This document shows positions 34,823 through 43,858 of a DNA stretch of 64,000 bases, piece after piece (the stretch's first letter is position 1; each line of letters opens with the position of its first letter). This DNA is from Hymenobacter taeanensis (GTDB lineage Bacteria; Bacteroidota; Bacteroidia; Cytophagales; Hymenobacteraceae), in NCBI RefSeq assembly GCF_013137895.1, contig NZ_CP053538.1, positions 1,363,501-1,427,500 on the forward strand, in the 5' to 3' direction. The notes under the pieces were generated by a model, which was not told the origin of the DNA, did no database searches, and worked only from the letters and a program-made list of their open reading frames with translations. Made by a program: the position numbers and the translations under genes.

Positions 34823-35725
34823 CTATTGGGCCGCGTGAGGTTGGGCATTGCTTCCTACAAACTGAAGCAGATCCTGATAAATGATGTTGTGCTGCCAGTA
34901 TAGCTGCAACACCATGGGCACATGTTTTTTGCCTGGCAGCACTTTCATGGCGGCGGGGTGGCCCAGAGCGGTCAGCTTCTGCTGAAACTTCTCGCTGCTG
35001 TTTCGGATAGAGGGGTAGGTTTCGCTTCCCACGTACAGCAAAAACGGCGGCGTGCCGGGCGTTAAATAATACATGGGAGATACTGTCCGCCACACGGCCG
35101 GGTCTCTGCCGAAAGGCACGAGGTACTCTTCGTCGCCGGGGTACTGCATCTTCCGCAGGTAGTCGTACATATCCAGGCCGGCGGGGTCATCCAGAATTGC
35201 TCCTCGAATGGGGTTAACCGGCATTCCCCATCGGGCCATCAGGGCGTTATCGGCCGTGAGCAAGGCTGCTAGGCCACCTCCGGCGGAGTGCCCCATTACG
35301 TACAGCCGTTGCGGGTCGCCGCCATACTCTGCGCTGTGCTGGGCAACCCAGGCCACGGCCCGGGCGCAGTCATCGGCCATGGCCGGCACCTCTACCTGCG
35401 GAGCAAGTCGGTAGTTGATAACTACCGCTACTACCCCCTGCTTAGCCAGACGGCGGCCAATAAACGAGTAGAAGTTTTTGTTGCCACTGTTCCAGCTGCC
35501 GCCATGAATAAACACCACCACGGGCCGCAGAAACGCCGTTTTTTGTTTGGGCGCATACACATCAAGCAGGTGGCGCTCTGCGTTAAACTGCGGGTCAGAG
35601 GTAGGGACGTAGGCTATATCCTGAGTGCGCCGGCTGGGTCGCGCTACGGCGTACTCATTAGCAAGGCCTAACAGCAACGCCAGAAAGAGACAGCCGGGTA
35701 ATATTCTGAAGAAAAAAGTGCGCAT
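34823..35725 (-). CDS. Exported alpha/beta hydrolase (esterase/lipase, BD-FAE-like)
   Basis: About 300 residues with a signal peptide (MRTFFFRILPGCLFLALLLGLANEYAVA). Two starts are possible; 35725 gives the better signal. The oxyanion-hole motif HGGSW lies near residue 74, the nucleophile elbow GHSAGGG near 145, and the C-terminal KKHVPMVLQLYW supplies the catalytic His. LDVYAPKQ..RPVVVFIHGGSWNSG is the carboxylesterase/BD-FAE pattern. It likely hydrolyses esters in the periplasm or outside. It is convergent with the alkyltransferase gene, with 21 bases between stops. Confidence 0.88.
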   Translation of the reverse strand: MRTFFFRILPGCLFLALLLGLANEYAVARPSRRTQDIAYVPTSDPQFNAERHLLDVYAPKQKTAFLRPVVVFIHGGSWNSGNKNFYSFIGRRLAKQGVVAVVINYRLAPQVEVPAMADDCARAVAWVAQHSAEYGGDPQRLYVMGHSAGGGLAALLTADNALMARWGMPVNPIRGAILDDPAGLDMYDYLRKMQYPGDEEYLVPFGRDPAVWRTVSPMYYLTPGTPPFLLYVGSETYPSIRNSSEKFQQKLTALGHPAAMKVLPGKKHVPMVLQLYWQHNIIYQDLLQFVGSNAQPHAAQ

Positions 35726-35916
35726 GTAACACAAAAAGGATGGTGCCGGCCGTTAGCCTCAACGAAAAGCTGCCGGACGCCGGACGGGGTATATACTCTA
35801 CCAGTTAGTGGCCGGATTGCCGGGCTGCCTTTCCCAACGCGCGGGCGTAGGCGGGGTTGCGCCCATCAGCTTATCTTTGAGTATCAGCCACTGTTTCTTC
35901 GGCCCTACTTTCCCTT

Positions 35917-36651
35917 ATGACATTCTTTAAATCGACGCTGTTGCTGGCAGCAGCCCTCCTCGTGTGGGAGGCAGCTCCCGCCCAGGCTCAACGCAAAACC
36001 AAGCTCAAGGCTAAAGGCGAAGCTGCCGCGGCCATCAGTTCAGCTAACCGCTTACAGCCGCTTTTTGGCGGGCTTACACCTGCTCAGGCGGAGCAGGCCG
36101 TGGGGCCGGCCTTCCTGGCCGACATTTCCCGCAGCTTTGCCTCACGCGAAGAAGCCAGCCGCTTCTTCTCTACAAAAGGCTACGAATACCTGAGCGAGAA
36201 CCAAGCCGACACCGCCCAATACCGCTTTAACCTGGCCTGGCTCCTCGACCAGAAAAACCCCGATGCTTATCGGGGCTTGGGCATTATTGCCAGCCAGAAA
36301 GCTACTCCGGAGTCCGCCATTGGGTTGCTTGGTCAGGGCCTGGCGTTTGATCCGAAGAACGCCAACCTGCTCAACGACTTGGGCGCATGCTACCTTATTG
36401 TGTATGAGCAGTCGAAGAAAAAGAAGGACCTCACTACCGCAGCAAGCTACCTGGAGCAGTCGGTGGCGCAGCCGGTAGCCCCCGCCGATGCCTGGCAGCA
36501 GCTGGCGCGCGTATATTTTTACCAGGAGAAATACCCCCAGGCCTGGGAGGCAGTACACAAAGGCCAGCAAATAAGCGTCAGCAGCCTCGATTTCGACCTC
36601 ATTTCTGACCTCATAGCCAAGCTGCCAGATCCGGCGGGCCAGTTCAAATAA
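35917..36651 (+). CDS. Secreted TPR-repeat protein
   Basis: 244 residues. Signal peptide ending PAQAQ (about residue 25), a basic linker, then helical pairs with TPR spacing: KGYEYLSENQADTAQYRFNLAWLLDQKNPDAYRGLGIIASQKATPESAIGLLGQGLAFDPKNANLLNDLGACYL, then LTTAASYLEQSV and AWQQLARVYFYQEKYPQAWEAVHKGQQI. That makes three to four repeats. TPRs mediate protein contacts; no partner is deducible. It lies 77 bases upstream of a barrel gene on the same strand, so a shared envelope role is possible. Confidence 0.8.
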   Translation: MTFFKSTLLLAAALLVWEAAPAQAQRKTKLKAKGEAAAAISSANRLQPLFGGLTPAQAEQAVGPAFLADISRSFASREEASRFFSTKGYEYLSENQADTAQYRFNLAWLLDQKNPDAYRGLGIIASQKATPESAIGLLGQGLAFDPKNANLLNDLGACYLIVYEQSKKKKDLTTAASYLEQSVAQPVAPADAWQQLARVYFYQEKYPQAWEAVHKGQQISVSSLDFDLISDLIAKLPDPAGQFK

Positions 36652-36728
36652 AGCCGTGAGCGGAAGCGTTGTACAACAGTCGGCACCTTGGCAGCGTATG
36701 CCGTAGCCACCCACCAACCCTCCTTCGC

Positions 36729-37487
36729 GTGACACTTCGCCCTCTGCTTTCCACCCTATTGCTGCTATCTGTTGTTGCAACGGAGCAAGCCTACGCACAA
36801 AACGGTGGCCCTGAGCGCCGTCGGCGGCACTATGACAGCAATGCCCGGCCGTACTACCGGGGCCCCGTGCGCCTGACATTGGGCCTGGGAGCTGCCTTTT
36901 ACAATGGTGATATCACCGGCAGCCTCGGCGACCAATTTGTGGGACCCAGTGCCAGCCTAGGCCTATTGTATAAGTTCCGACCACACTGGCTGGTAGGCGG
37001 CGAGGCTACCTACTTTCAGCTAGGGGCCAAAGACCACTTCCCGGAGCGCAACCTGGCTTTTAGGGGGCGCAATGGTGCTGGCGTGGTGTTTCTGCGCTGG
37101 GAGCCCTTCCACGATGAAGTAGCCTACGCTGACCCACGTGGCCCGGCAGCGCTGGTTAAGCCCTATCTCAAGGCTGGTGGTGGGTTTCTGCTGTACAACC
37201 CCGAGGCCTACATGGGCACTGAGCGCCCCAGCAATGGCACCAACTTTTTAGCCCCTGAGCGGCTCGATTATCCGGCCCTAACGGTGGTAGCGCCTGTAGG
37301 GGTGGGCGTTACGCTCCGGCTCACGCGCAAGCTCAACGCCTCCATTGAGGGCACTTACTACTTTACCGCCACCGACCAACTAGATGATGTAAGCCCCGCC
37401 TCAGGGCGCGCCATCTCCGATAGAAACCGGAATGATGGCTATGGCCTTGCCGAGATAAAGCTTGAGTATGCACCGTGGCGCCGCTAG
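36729..37487 (+). CDS. Outer-membrane beta-barrel protein (DUF6089-like), GTG start
   Basis: 252 residues from GTG 36729, which begins a good signal peptide (TLRPLLSTLLLLSVVATEQAYAQ). The only other start in frame is a TTG 60 bases earlier, with a non-signal extension. After an Arg-rich patch, alternating strands begin: LTLGLGAAFYNGDITGSLGD, LGLLYKFRPHWLVGGEATYFQ, VVFLRWEPF, KPYLKAGGGFLLYNPEAYMG, VGVGVTLRLTRKLNASIEGTYYF, ending AEIKLEYAPW. This is the usual eight-strand style of Bacteroidota DUF6089/porin-family barrels. The stop lies in CGCTAGGCCAG, the recurrent motif. Confidence 0.72.
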   Translation: MTLRPLLSTLLLLSVVATEQAYAQNGGPERRRRHYDSNARPYYRGPVRLTLGLGAAFYNGDITGSLGDQFVGPSASLGLLYKFRPHWLVGGEATYFQLGAKDHFPERNLAFRGRNGAGVVFLRWEPFHDEVAYADPRGPAALVKPYLKAGGGFLLYNPEAYMGTERPSNGTNFLAPERLDYPALTVVAPVGVGVTLRLTRKLNASIEGTYYFTATDQLDDVSPASGRAISDRNRNDGYGLAEIKLEYAPWRR

Positions 37488-37540
37488 GCCAGTTCATATG
37501 CAGCAAGCAAGAGGCAGCTTACTTCTTATTAGAATACCAA

Positions 37541-37576
37541 ACAAAAAGGGCCCACCAAACGGTGGGCCCTTTTTGT
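37541..37576. terminator. Bidirectional terminator
   Basis: ACAAAAAGGGCCCACC (37541-37556) pairs perfectly with GGTGGGCCCTTTTTGT (37561-37576) around AAAC. It lies between the convergent barrel and M4 protease genes. Confidence 0.9.
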
Positions 37577-37599
37577 CTGTTGAAGCGCTTAGCTATTGA

Positions 37600-40080
37600 C
37601 TATTGCTTCATGAAGCGCTGATGGAACGACTTCTGTCCGTCACTTACGGTGAGCATATATAGGCCTTTAGCCAGTGAAGCCACATTAAGCTGACCGTTCT
37701 CGAAGCGTACGCCCGCTGCTTTAGCACCGCGCAGGTCCGTGATAACTACTGACTGCACCTGAGCGCCATTTGGCAGGGAGATGTTCAGTACATCGGCGGC
37801 TGGGTTCGGATAGATTTCCAGCTGCTTGGATACCTCTGCCCCGAGAGTAGTGCCACCGGCCAGTGAAGGCAGGGTTTCGGGAGCCAGCGTACCACCGCTG
37901 ATGTTGATGGTGTAATCTTCGGTTTCGCCGTAGCTGTAGCTGCCGCAGCTGGTGGTAGCTGAAGCGTCGCTCATGACTACGCGCATGCGAGTAGCGCCGC
38001 TCTTAGCCGTAGATGGCACCGTGAACGTGCTGGTGAGAGTGCCCGTGCTGGAAGAAGAGCCCGATACCACCGTTTCGCCAGCATCGATGAAGTCACCGTC
38101 CTGGTTATAGTCAATGAACACTTTCCAGTACTCGGTGTAAGCCGTAGAGGCGAAGCCGGCCGAGAAGCTAATGGTCTGTGAGGAGCCGGCAGCTACTGAC
38201 GTAGACGAAGCCGTGCCATCGTAGTACCCACCGTCAGCACCGGAGGTGCGGGCAATGGTGCCCAGCTTCACGTAGTCGATCCACTCGTAGGCCACACTGG
38301 TGCCTTTTGAAGTGCAGTAGGTCACTGTAGTGGGGGGAGGAGTAGTGCCACCCGCAGCAGCCCCAACGCCCACGGCGTACCACGCATTGGTAACAGCCGT
38401 TACCTGGGCTGAGCCAGCGCCGTACAAATCGGTAGCAGCAGAAATAGCCGCCGTACGAGCATTGGCGTAGGTAGAGGAAGCCGTCAGGTACACGCTCTCA
38501 GTGCGGTAAGCAATTTTAGCGGCGGCATCAATGCCTACGCCGGTTACTGAGTAAGCGCTGCCAATATCGTTGGTGCCTGAGCCGCCCTGCGCGAGCAGGT
38601 AGAACCAGTAGTTCAGTACGCCTGAGTTGGTGTGTACTCCACCGTAGTCGTTAGCCGAGGTAGGCGAGGTGGTAGTAGCCTTCCAGTAGGTGCCTTTGTA
38701 AGTATCGGGCTGGCCGTAGGTGTTGGGGCTGCTCATAGAGCGTAGCGCGCCGCCGCTTTTCTTGATTTCCTCGCCAATGAGCCAGGTTGATTTGCCCGTG
38801 AGGCCATACACCCCAACGGTGCGGGCTTCTACGCAAGCGCCCCAGATATCGGAGAAGCCTTCGTTCATGGCGCCCGACTCGTTCTGGTAAGTCAGGTTAG
38901 CGGTCTTTTCGCACACGGCGTGACCAATTTCGTGGCCGCACACGTCTAGCGCCGCCAGGGGCTTGAACGTGGTAGCGCCGTCGCCGTAGGTCATTACCGA
39001 GCCATTCCAGTAGGCATTCTCGTAGCCCACACCGTCGCCGGGGGTGTCGTCGAAGTGCACGTAGCTCTTGATTTTGGCGCCCGCGTTATCGAAAGAGTTG
39101 CGGTTGTGCACCAGCTTCCAGTAATCGTAGGTGGCCTGCGCGCCAAAGTGCGCATCGCCGGCCACGTTATCGAAGTTGGCGTTGTTGTACTCCGTTGCCG
39201 TCCAGTTATTGTCAGCGTCAATGAAGTCGGTGGCGGCAGTGTAGCTGCTGCCTTTCTTGCAGTTATAGGTTTCAATGCCCAAGCCCCGCGTTACCTCCCG
39301 CAGGTTGTAGCCACCCGTAGCGGTACCGTTGGCCAGGGAGCGCGTGCCGCTATAAGCAGTAGCAAACGTGGCTGTAGCGGCCGCGTGCTTAATGATGTTA
39401 TCCTGCAGTACTACCTCACCCGTGTGCGCATCTACATAAATGTAGGCCCGGCTAACTGGCTGCTGCGCATAGATATCAAACTTCCAGGCCAGGGTAGCTT
39501 TACCAGCCAACGCCCGGTCGGCAGTGCGGGAGTTGCGCACAATTACCAGTTCGCCCTTGGGCTGATAGGTAGCATTGGCGTTGTTCTCCATAATCTTCAG
39601 GCCGGCCTCTTCGCGGGCGTCCTGCCACATGTACTTCTGGGCCCCTACAAAGGCCATTGCCTGCTGCAGTGCAGCCTGAGCGTTCAGAGAAGGTGTGGTG
39701 TTCAGGCCCTTGATGCGCTCAAACTGGCCGCTGATGCTGGCCACTTCGTTTTGGCGAGCGTGCACCGTGTACGAAGCCTGCTCTACCTTAATGCCCTTGT
39801 AGTACTGATTGTACTTCTCGTGCACAAAGCCTAATTCATCGATGTCGGTTTTAGCCCGCAGCATCTGGTCATCGGAGGTCAGTTGAAGCTGATCCTTAAG
39901 CGCCTGGTCAGCCTGGCTAAGCTTGTACGCGCCGGCTTGGGTCTTAAAGTTGACTAGAAATGGGGTGCCGTTGTCGTTGAGCTCTTTGCTCTGAACGCGG
40001 GACAAATCCTGCGCCTGTGCAGTAGATACAGCCAGGCCGCCTAGCAGCAGCAACGCTGCCGTTGGGTATTTGTTGGTCAT
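37600..40080 (-). CDS. Secreted thermolysin-like M4 metalloprotease with GEVED and T9SS domains
   Basis: 826 residues. Signal peptide (about 1-23); FTP/PepSY propeptide (about 30-235; LGFVHEKYNQYYKGIKVEQASYTVH, VDAHTGEVVLQ); M4 catalytic domain (about 245-410) with zinc site HEIGH at 383-387 and GAMNEGFSDIWG supplying the third ligand; M4 C-terminal helical domain with DYGGVHTNSGVLNYWFYLL (about 480-575) holding the catalytic His; a TPPPTT linker; a GEVED beta-domain (about 590-735; FIDYNQDGDF, YGETEDYTI); and a T9SS sorting domain (LEIYPNPAADVLNI to the end). It should mature by propeptide loss and be exported through the type IX system. Confidence 0.95.
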   Translation of the reverse strand: MTNKYPTAALLLLGGLAVSTAQAQDLSRVQSKELNDNGTPFLVNFKTQAGAYKLSQADQALKDQLQLTSDDQMLRAKTDIDELGFVHEKYNQYYKGIKVEQASYTVHARQNEVASISGQFERIKGLNTTPSLNAQAALQQAMAFVGAQKYMWQDAREEAGLKIMENNANATYQPKGELVIVRNSRTADRALAGKATLAWKFDIYAQQPVSRAYIYVDAHTGEVVLQDNIIKHAAATATFATAYSGTRSLANGTATGGYNLREVTRGLGIETYNCKKGSSYTAATDFIDADNNWTATEYNNANFDNVAGDAHFGAQATYDYWKLVHNRNSFDNAGAKIKSYVHFDDTPGDGVGYENAYWNGSVMTYGDGATTFKPLAALDVCGHEIGHAVCEKTANLTYQNESGAMNEGFSDIWGACVEARTVGVYGLTGKSTWLIGEEIKKSGGALRSMSSPNTYGQPDTYKGTYWKATTTSPTSANDYGGVHTNSGVLNYWFYLLAQGGSGTNDIGSAYSVTGVGIDAAAKIAYRTESVYLTASSTYANARTAAISAATDLYGAGSAQVTAVTNAWYAVGVGAAAGGTTPPPTTVTYCTSKGTSVAYEWIDYVKLGTIARTSGADGGYYDGTASSTSVAAGSSQTISFSAGFASTAYTEYWKVFIDYNQDGDFIDAGETVVSGSSSSTGTLTSTFTVPSTAKSGATRMRVVMSDASATTSCGSYSYGETEDYTINISGGTLAPETLPSLAGGTTLGAEVSKQLEIYPNPAADVLNISLPNGAQVQSVVITDLRGAKAAGVRFENGQLNVASLAKGLYMLTVSDGQKSFHQRFMKQ

Positions 40081-40387
40081 AAAAGAAAGTGGGTTGTGGA
40101 AAAGAGGGGAAAGCTATTCCTTCTACTCTGGGTTTGGAATAAACAAACCGTGATAGAAGGCGACCAAATTAATCATTTTTTAATATTAGTATATGTTTTC
40201 TACAAAAAGTATGTTACCAAACGTCGTTTCACTAGATATTCTGCAATGGATAACTACAACTACAGATGATATGGCAAAATGCAATTCCTGCGATAGAATA
40301 CCTTTTAATAGCCCTAAGTGTTGGCTATAGCCGTATACTTGCCAGAAACAAGCAACATAATTTTATACATTTTCAAGACCCTCCTTA
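40081..40387. other. AT-rich divergent intergenic region, no gene seen
   Basis: The 307 bases between the M4 protease and an SDR gene are much more AT-rich than the genes and carry no credible frame. CAAATTAA near 40164 is one base off an inverted TAnnTTTG box for the protease. It probably holds promoters for both genes. No repeat or strong hairpin was found. Confidence 0.5.
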
Positions 40388-41179
40388 ATGGAACACACCA
40401 TAAGCTCATCACTCTCCAAACGCTGGTCACTGCGCGGGCAAGTGGCAGTAGTTACCGGTGCCTCTAAAGGCATTGGCGCCGCCATAGCTGCTGAATTATT
40501 AGCCCTGGGAGCCACTGTACTGGCCGTAGCTCGCCAGCCAGCCCCGCTTAAAGCTCAAGTAGCGGAGTGGCAGCAGCAGGGCCTGGACGCGCACGCCTTT
40601 GCCGCCGACCTCAGCCAGGCCTCTGACCGCCAAGCACTAGTAGCTGAGGTAAGCAAGCGCTGGCCTCAATTGCACATTCTGGTTAACAACGTAGGCACCA
40701 ACATTCGCAAGCCCACCACTGAGTATTCTTCCGAAGAGTACCGTCATCTGCTGGCCACTAACCTCGACTCGGCGTGGGAGCTGAGCCGGGCGGCGCACCC
40801 GCTGCTGCAGGCCGCGGGCCAGAGCAGCATCGTGAACATCTCGTCAGTGGCGGGGCTGGTACACGTCCGGACGGGCTCCATCTATGGCATGACCAAGGCG
40901 GCGCTGGTGCAGCTTACGCGCAACCTGGCTGCAGAGTGGGCCCCGGCAGGTATCAGGGTGAATTGCGTAGCTCCCTGGTACATTAAAACCCCGTTGGCCA
41001 GCACCGTGCTCCAGAATGAGGAGTACCTAAAACAAGTAACAGACCGTACACCCCTGGGCCGGGTAGGTGAGCCGGAGGAAGTGGCCGCCGCAGTAGCTTT
41101 CCTGTGCCTGCCCGCCGCCGCCTACATCACGGGCCAAACCATCAGCGTGGATGGTGGCTTCTCCGTGAACGGCTTCTAG
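40388..41179 (+). CDS. SDR family oxidoreductase (tropinone-reductase-like)
   Basis: 263 residues. Rossmann fold with the NAD(P) glycine motif [13 protein letters not shown] (about 22-34), NNVG at the end of strand 4, catalytic Ser in VNISSVAG and Tyr/Lys in SIYGMTKAA, and the closing [16 protein letters not shown]. Overall this resembles the tropinone reductase group of SDRs, named by fold and not by substrate. ATG 40388 fits the family. It is single, and a hairpin terminator follows. Confidence 0.9.
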   Translation: MEHTISSSLSKRWSLRGQVAVVTGASKGIGAAIAAELLALGATVLAVARQPAPLKAQVAEWQQQGLDAHAFAADLSQASDRQALVAEVSKRWPQLHILVNNVGTNIRKPTTEYSSEEYRHLLATNLDSAWELSRAAHPLLQAAGQSSIVNISSVAGLVHVRTGSIYGMTKAALVQLTRNLAAEWAPAGIRVNCVAPWYIKTPLASTVLQNEEYLKQVTDRTPLGRVGEPEEVAAAVAFLCLPAAAYITGQTISVDGGFSVNGF

Positions 41180-41282
41180 ACGGTGAACTTGGGAAGTGGT
41201 GACCTTGGGAAGTGGCCTAGGCTGTGCTATTAGCACCAAGCAAGCCAGTGTTGAAGACAGCTTTTTCTTCACAGTGAATATG

Positions 41283-41319
41283 AAAAGCCCCTACCTCCTG
41301 CAAGGAAGTAAGGGCTTTT
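41283..41319. terminator. Terminator between SDR and ATP-grasp genes
   Basis: AAAAGCCCCTACCTCCT (41283-41299) pairs with AGGAAGTAAGGGCTTTT (41303-41319) with two G-U type mismatches and a 3-base loop. Confidence 0.82.
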
Positions 41320-41421
41320 GCATGGATTAAAGATGGCAACGGCCTAAGAAATGATTAGTTGCACTGTCCTGCGGGTGGCTTGTTCTGCTCATCTCACCAT
41401 GAAATGGGGCCCTAGGCCACT

Positions 41422-42294
41422 TCACAAATTCACCGCTAGCCCGGCTTCGTAGCGGGCCAGGGCTCCTTCAGAGGAGGCCAGGTAGAGGAACGGCTCAATA
41501 AGCTCCAGCTCCATAAGTAACAGCTCGCCGTTAGCATCAACGCCATCTACGCGGGCGTAAAGGCAGTCGGCGGCGTAGCGAGCCACTATGGCATCGGCGG
41601 TACGGCGCAGGTGAGTGGGGGCCTCGCGGGGCTCAATACCGCCGCCCAGGTAATGCTGCACCCGGAAGTCGCCGGACTTGGGAGTTTTCAGTACGCAGTG
41701 GCTGTATTGGCCGCCCAAATAAATCAAAGACCACTCACCTTCCTGCTGAATTTCAGGCTGAAAGGGCTGCACCAGAAAGTCTTCGTGCTGCAGCAGGCTT
41801 GCCAGCTGTGGCTGCCGAACGGCCGACTCCTGCTTGGTGAGCGTAAAGGTGTTTTTGGCCCCTCCGCTCACGGCCGGCTTCACCACCAGCTCGTCGCTGC
41901 CCAGAATATCAAATAGTGTATTGATATTGACTGAGCTGCCGCGCTCCAGCCAGTGCGTGGGCACAATACTCACGCCGGCCTGCTGCATCTCCAGCAGGTA
42001 CTTTTTATTGGCATTCCAGCGCACCGTGGCTACGGGGTTGAGCATGCGCACACCCAGCGTCTCCATGCGGTCGAGCCACTGGTAGAACTCCTCTACCCGA
42101 TCAAAGTAATCCCAGGGGGATTTCACTACCACTACATCGTAGCGCAACCAATCCACGGCGGGGTTAGTCCAGACCCGGGGCTCTACGGTGTGGCCTTGCT
42201 CACGCAGGTAACGGGTGAGCAGGCTATCCTCGTCCTCCACGTTGGGGGCAGCGTACTGCGCGAGGCTCTCACAAGTAACAAGGGCAATGTTCAT
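41422..42294 (-). CDS. RimK-like ATP-grasp enzyme
   Basis: 290 residues. ATP-grasp features: N-terminal MNIALVTCESLAQYAAPNVEDEDSLLTRYLREQGHTVE pre-domain; VVVVKSPWDYFDR; the NKKYLLEMQQAGVSIVPT ATP-binding entry; ELVVKPAVSGGAKNTF (the Gly-rich lid); and the metal-binding end LYARVDGVDANGELLLMELELIEPFLYL with its Glu/Asp. This is the group sometimes annotated as glutathione synthetase-like or DcsG-like. It joins a carboxylate to an amine; the partners are unknown. ATG 42294 is used because family likeness starts there; an upstream in-frame Met at 42432 adds 46 unlike residues. Confidence 0.87.
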   Translation of the reverse strand: MNIALVTCESLAQYAAPNVEDEDSLLTRYLREQGHTVEPRVWTNPAVDWLRYDVVVVKSPWDYFDRVEEFYQWLDRMETLGVRMLNPVATVRWNANKKYLLEMQQAGVSIVPTHWLERGSSVNINTLFDILGSDELVVKPAVSGGAKNTFTLTKQESAVRQPQLASLLQHEDFLVQPFQPEIQQEGEWSLIYLGGQYSHCVLKTPKSGDFRVQHYLGGGIEPREAPTHLRRTADAIVARYAADCLYARVDGVDANGELLLMELELIEPFLYLASSEGALARYEAGLAVNL

Positions 42295-42456
42295 GGTGGG
42301 GGTAACGGTATTATGAAACTGCGCGGATGCCGGGTGGCGCAATTGGAGTGGGTGTTGACGGAGCCAGAACCGCAAGGCAGCTCCGTGGTGGGATATCAGA
42401 CGTAAGGCCCAACGCGCAGTTGCGCTCGGCACCTGATAGTGCAGAAGCTGAGCGCA

Positions 42457-43770
42457 TTATTTTTTGGCCGCGCTTAAGTAGTCGGCGGCGAGGGTGGCCA
42501 GGGTTTTCACGCCCAGCGTCAGGCCGCTTTCGTCAATGAAGAAGCCAGCCGTATGGTGAGGGGCCGTTTCTGCAGGGTTCTTGCCCTTTGGCATGCCCCC
42601 CACGAACACAAACAGGCCCGGCACCTTCTCCTGGAAAAAGGCAAAGTCCTCGGCCCCGGTCACGGCTTTTTGCACCACTACTTTCTCGGGTCCGGCTACG
42701 CGGCGTAAGCTGGGGGCCATTTGCTCCGTGAGGCGCAGGTCGTTGAAGGTTACGGGGGCGTAGTTGGTAATTTCTACCTCAGCCGTGGCGCCAGCGCTTT
42801 CGGCAATGTTAGTAGCCGTGCGCCGAATAGCGGCCCAGATTTTCTGCTGCATGTCCTTGTCCAGCGTCCGGATGGTCCCCGTTAGCTCCACCTGCTCCGG
42901 GATAATGTTGTTGCGCACCCCACCGTGCACCATCCCAACCGTTAGCACGGCGGCATCCTGCGTCAGCTCGGTTTGCCGGCTCACAATGGTTTGCAGGCCC
43001 ATGATAATCTGGGCAGCCGTTACCACGGGGTCAACGGCCAGCCACGGATACGCCCCGTGTGCCGATTTGCCCTTTACCTTGATGTTGAATACATCAGAAG
43101 AAGCCATTTCGCCGCCAGGGCGATATTTGAGGGTGCCCACTTCTGTTTGCGCATTGATATGAACGCCGAAGATGGCATCAACCTTAGGGTTTTCGAGGGC
43201 GCCTTCCTTCACCATAAGCTTGGCCCCGCCCTCAACGCCGGGCAGGGAGCCTTCTTCCGCCGGCTGGAAGATGAATTTCACGGTGCCGGGCAGGTCTTTT
43301 TTCACTTGGCTCAGCACCTCGGCAGCACCTAGCAGCATGGCCACATGAGTATCGTGGCCGCAGGCGTGCATCACGCCCACTTCCTGCCCATTGTACATGG
43401 TGCGGGCTTTGGAGGCAAAGGGAATATTCACGCTTTCCGTCACGGGCAGCGCGTCCATGTCGGCGCGCAGGGCTACCACAGGGCCGGGCTTGCCGCCGCG
43501 CAGTACGGCCACTACGCCGGTACGGGCCACGCCGGTTTGCACCTCCAGGCCCAGCTTTTTAAGCTGAGCGGCAACCAGGGCAGCCGTTCGTTTTTCTTCG
43601 TTCCCTAATTCAGGGTGCTCATGAATATCACGCCGCCAGGCCACTACCTGGGCTTCCTGTTGAGCAGAAAGCTTGGCAATACGGTCGTTGAGGGCAGTGT
43701 TTTGAGCGGCGGCTTGAGAAATGCCGCTCCCTACCAGTAGGGCAAGCAGGGCGTAATGCGTTACTCTCAT
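42457..43770 (-). CDS. Secreted M20D amidohydrolase (hippurate/IAA-amino-acid hydrolase type), copy 1
   Basis: 437 residues. Signal peptide ending QAAAQ (about residue 23). Family blocks: WRRDIHEHPELGNEEKRTAALVAAQLKKLG, MDALPVTESVNIPF, GVMHACGHDTHVAML (metal-binding Cys and His), FIFQPAEEGSLPGVEGGAKLMV (catalytic Glu pair) and a dimer domain before TGAEDFAFFQEKVPGLFVFVGG. It cleaves amide bonds of N-acyl amino acids in the periplasm using two metal ions. A nearly equal paralogue lies 88 bases upstream on the same strand. The 162-base stretch beyond its 3' end up to the ATP-grasp start carries no clear gene. Confidence 0.92.
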   Translation of the reverse strand: MRVTHYALLALLVGSGISQAAAQNTALNDRIAKLSAQQEAQVVAWRRDIHEHPELGNEEKRTAALVAAQLKKLGLEVQTGVARTGVVAVLRGGKPGPVVALRADMDALPVTESVNIPFASKARTMYNGQEVGVMHACGHDTHVAMLLGAAEVLSQVKKDLPGTVKFIFQPAEEGSLPGVEGGAKLMVKEGALENPKVDAIFGVHINAQTEVGTLKYRPGGEMASSDVFNIKVKGKSAHGAYPWLAVDPVVTAAQIIMGLQTIVSRQTELTQDAAVLTVGMVHGGVRNNIIPEQVELTGTIRTLDKDMQQKIWAAIRRTATNIAESAGATAEVEITNYAPVTFNDLRLTEQMAPSLRRVAGPEKVVVQKAVTGAEDFAFFQEKVPGLFVFVGGMPKGKNPAETAPHHTAGFFIDESGLTLGVKTLATLAADYLSAAKK

Positions 43771-43858
43771 AAGTAAAAGAGGTACTTAAGTAAAAGACAT
43801 TGTGGGGAAGTAGCCCCAAGAAATAAAAGGCGGCAAGCGCAGACTGGCCTAGCTCCCT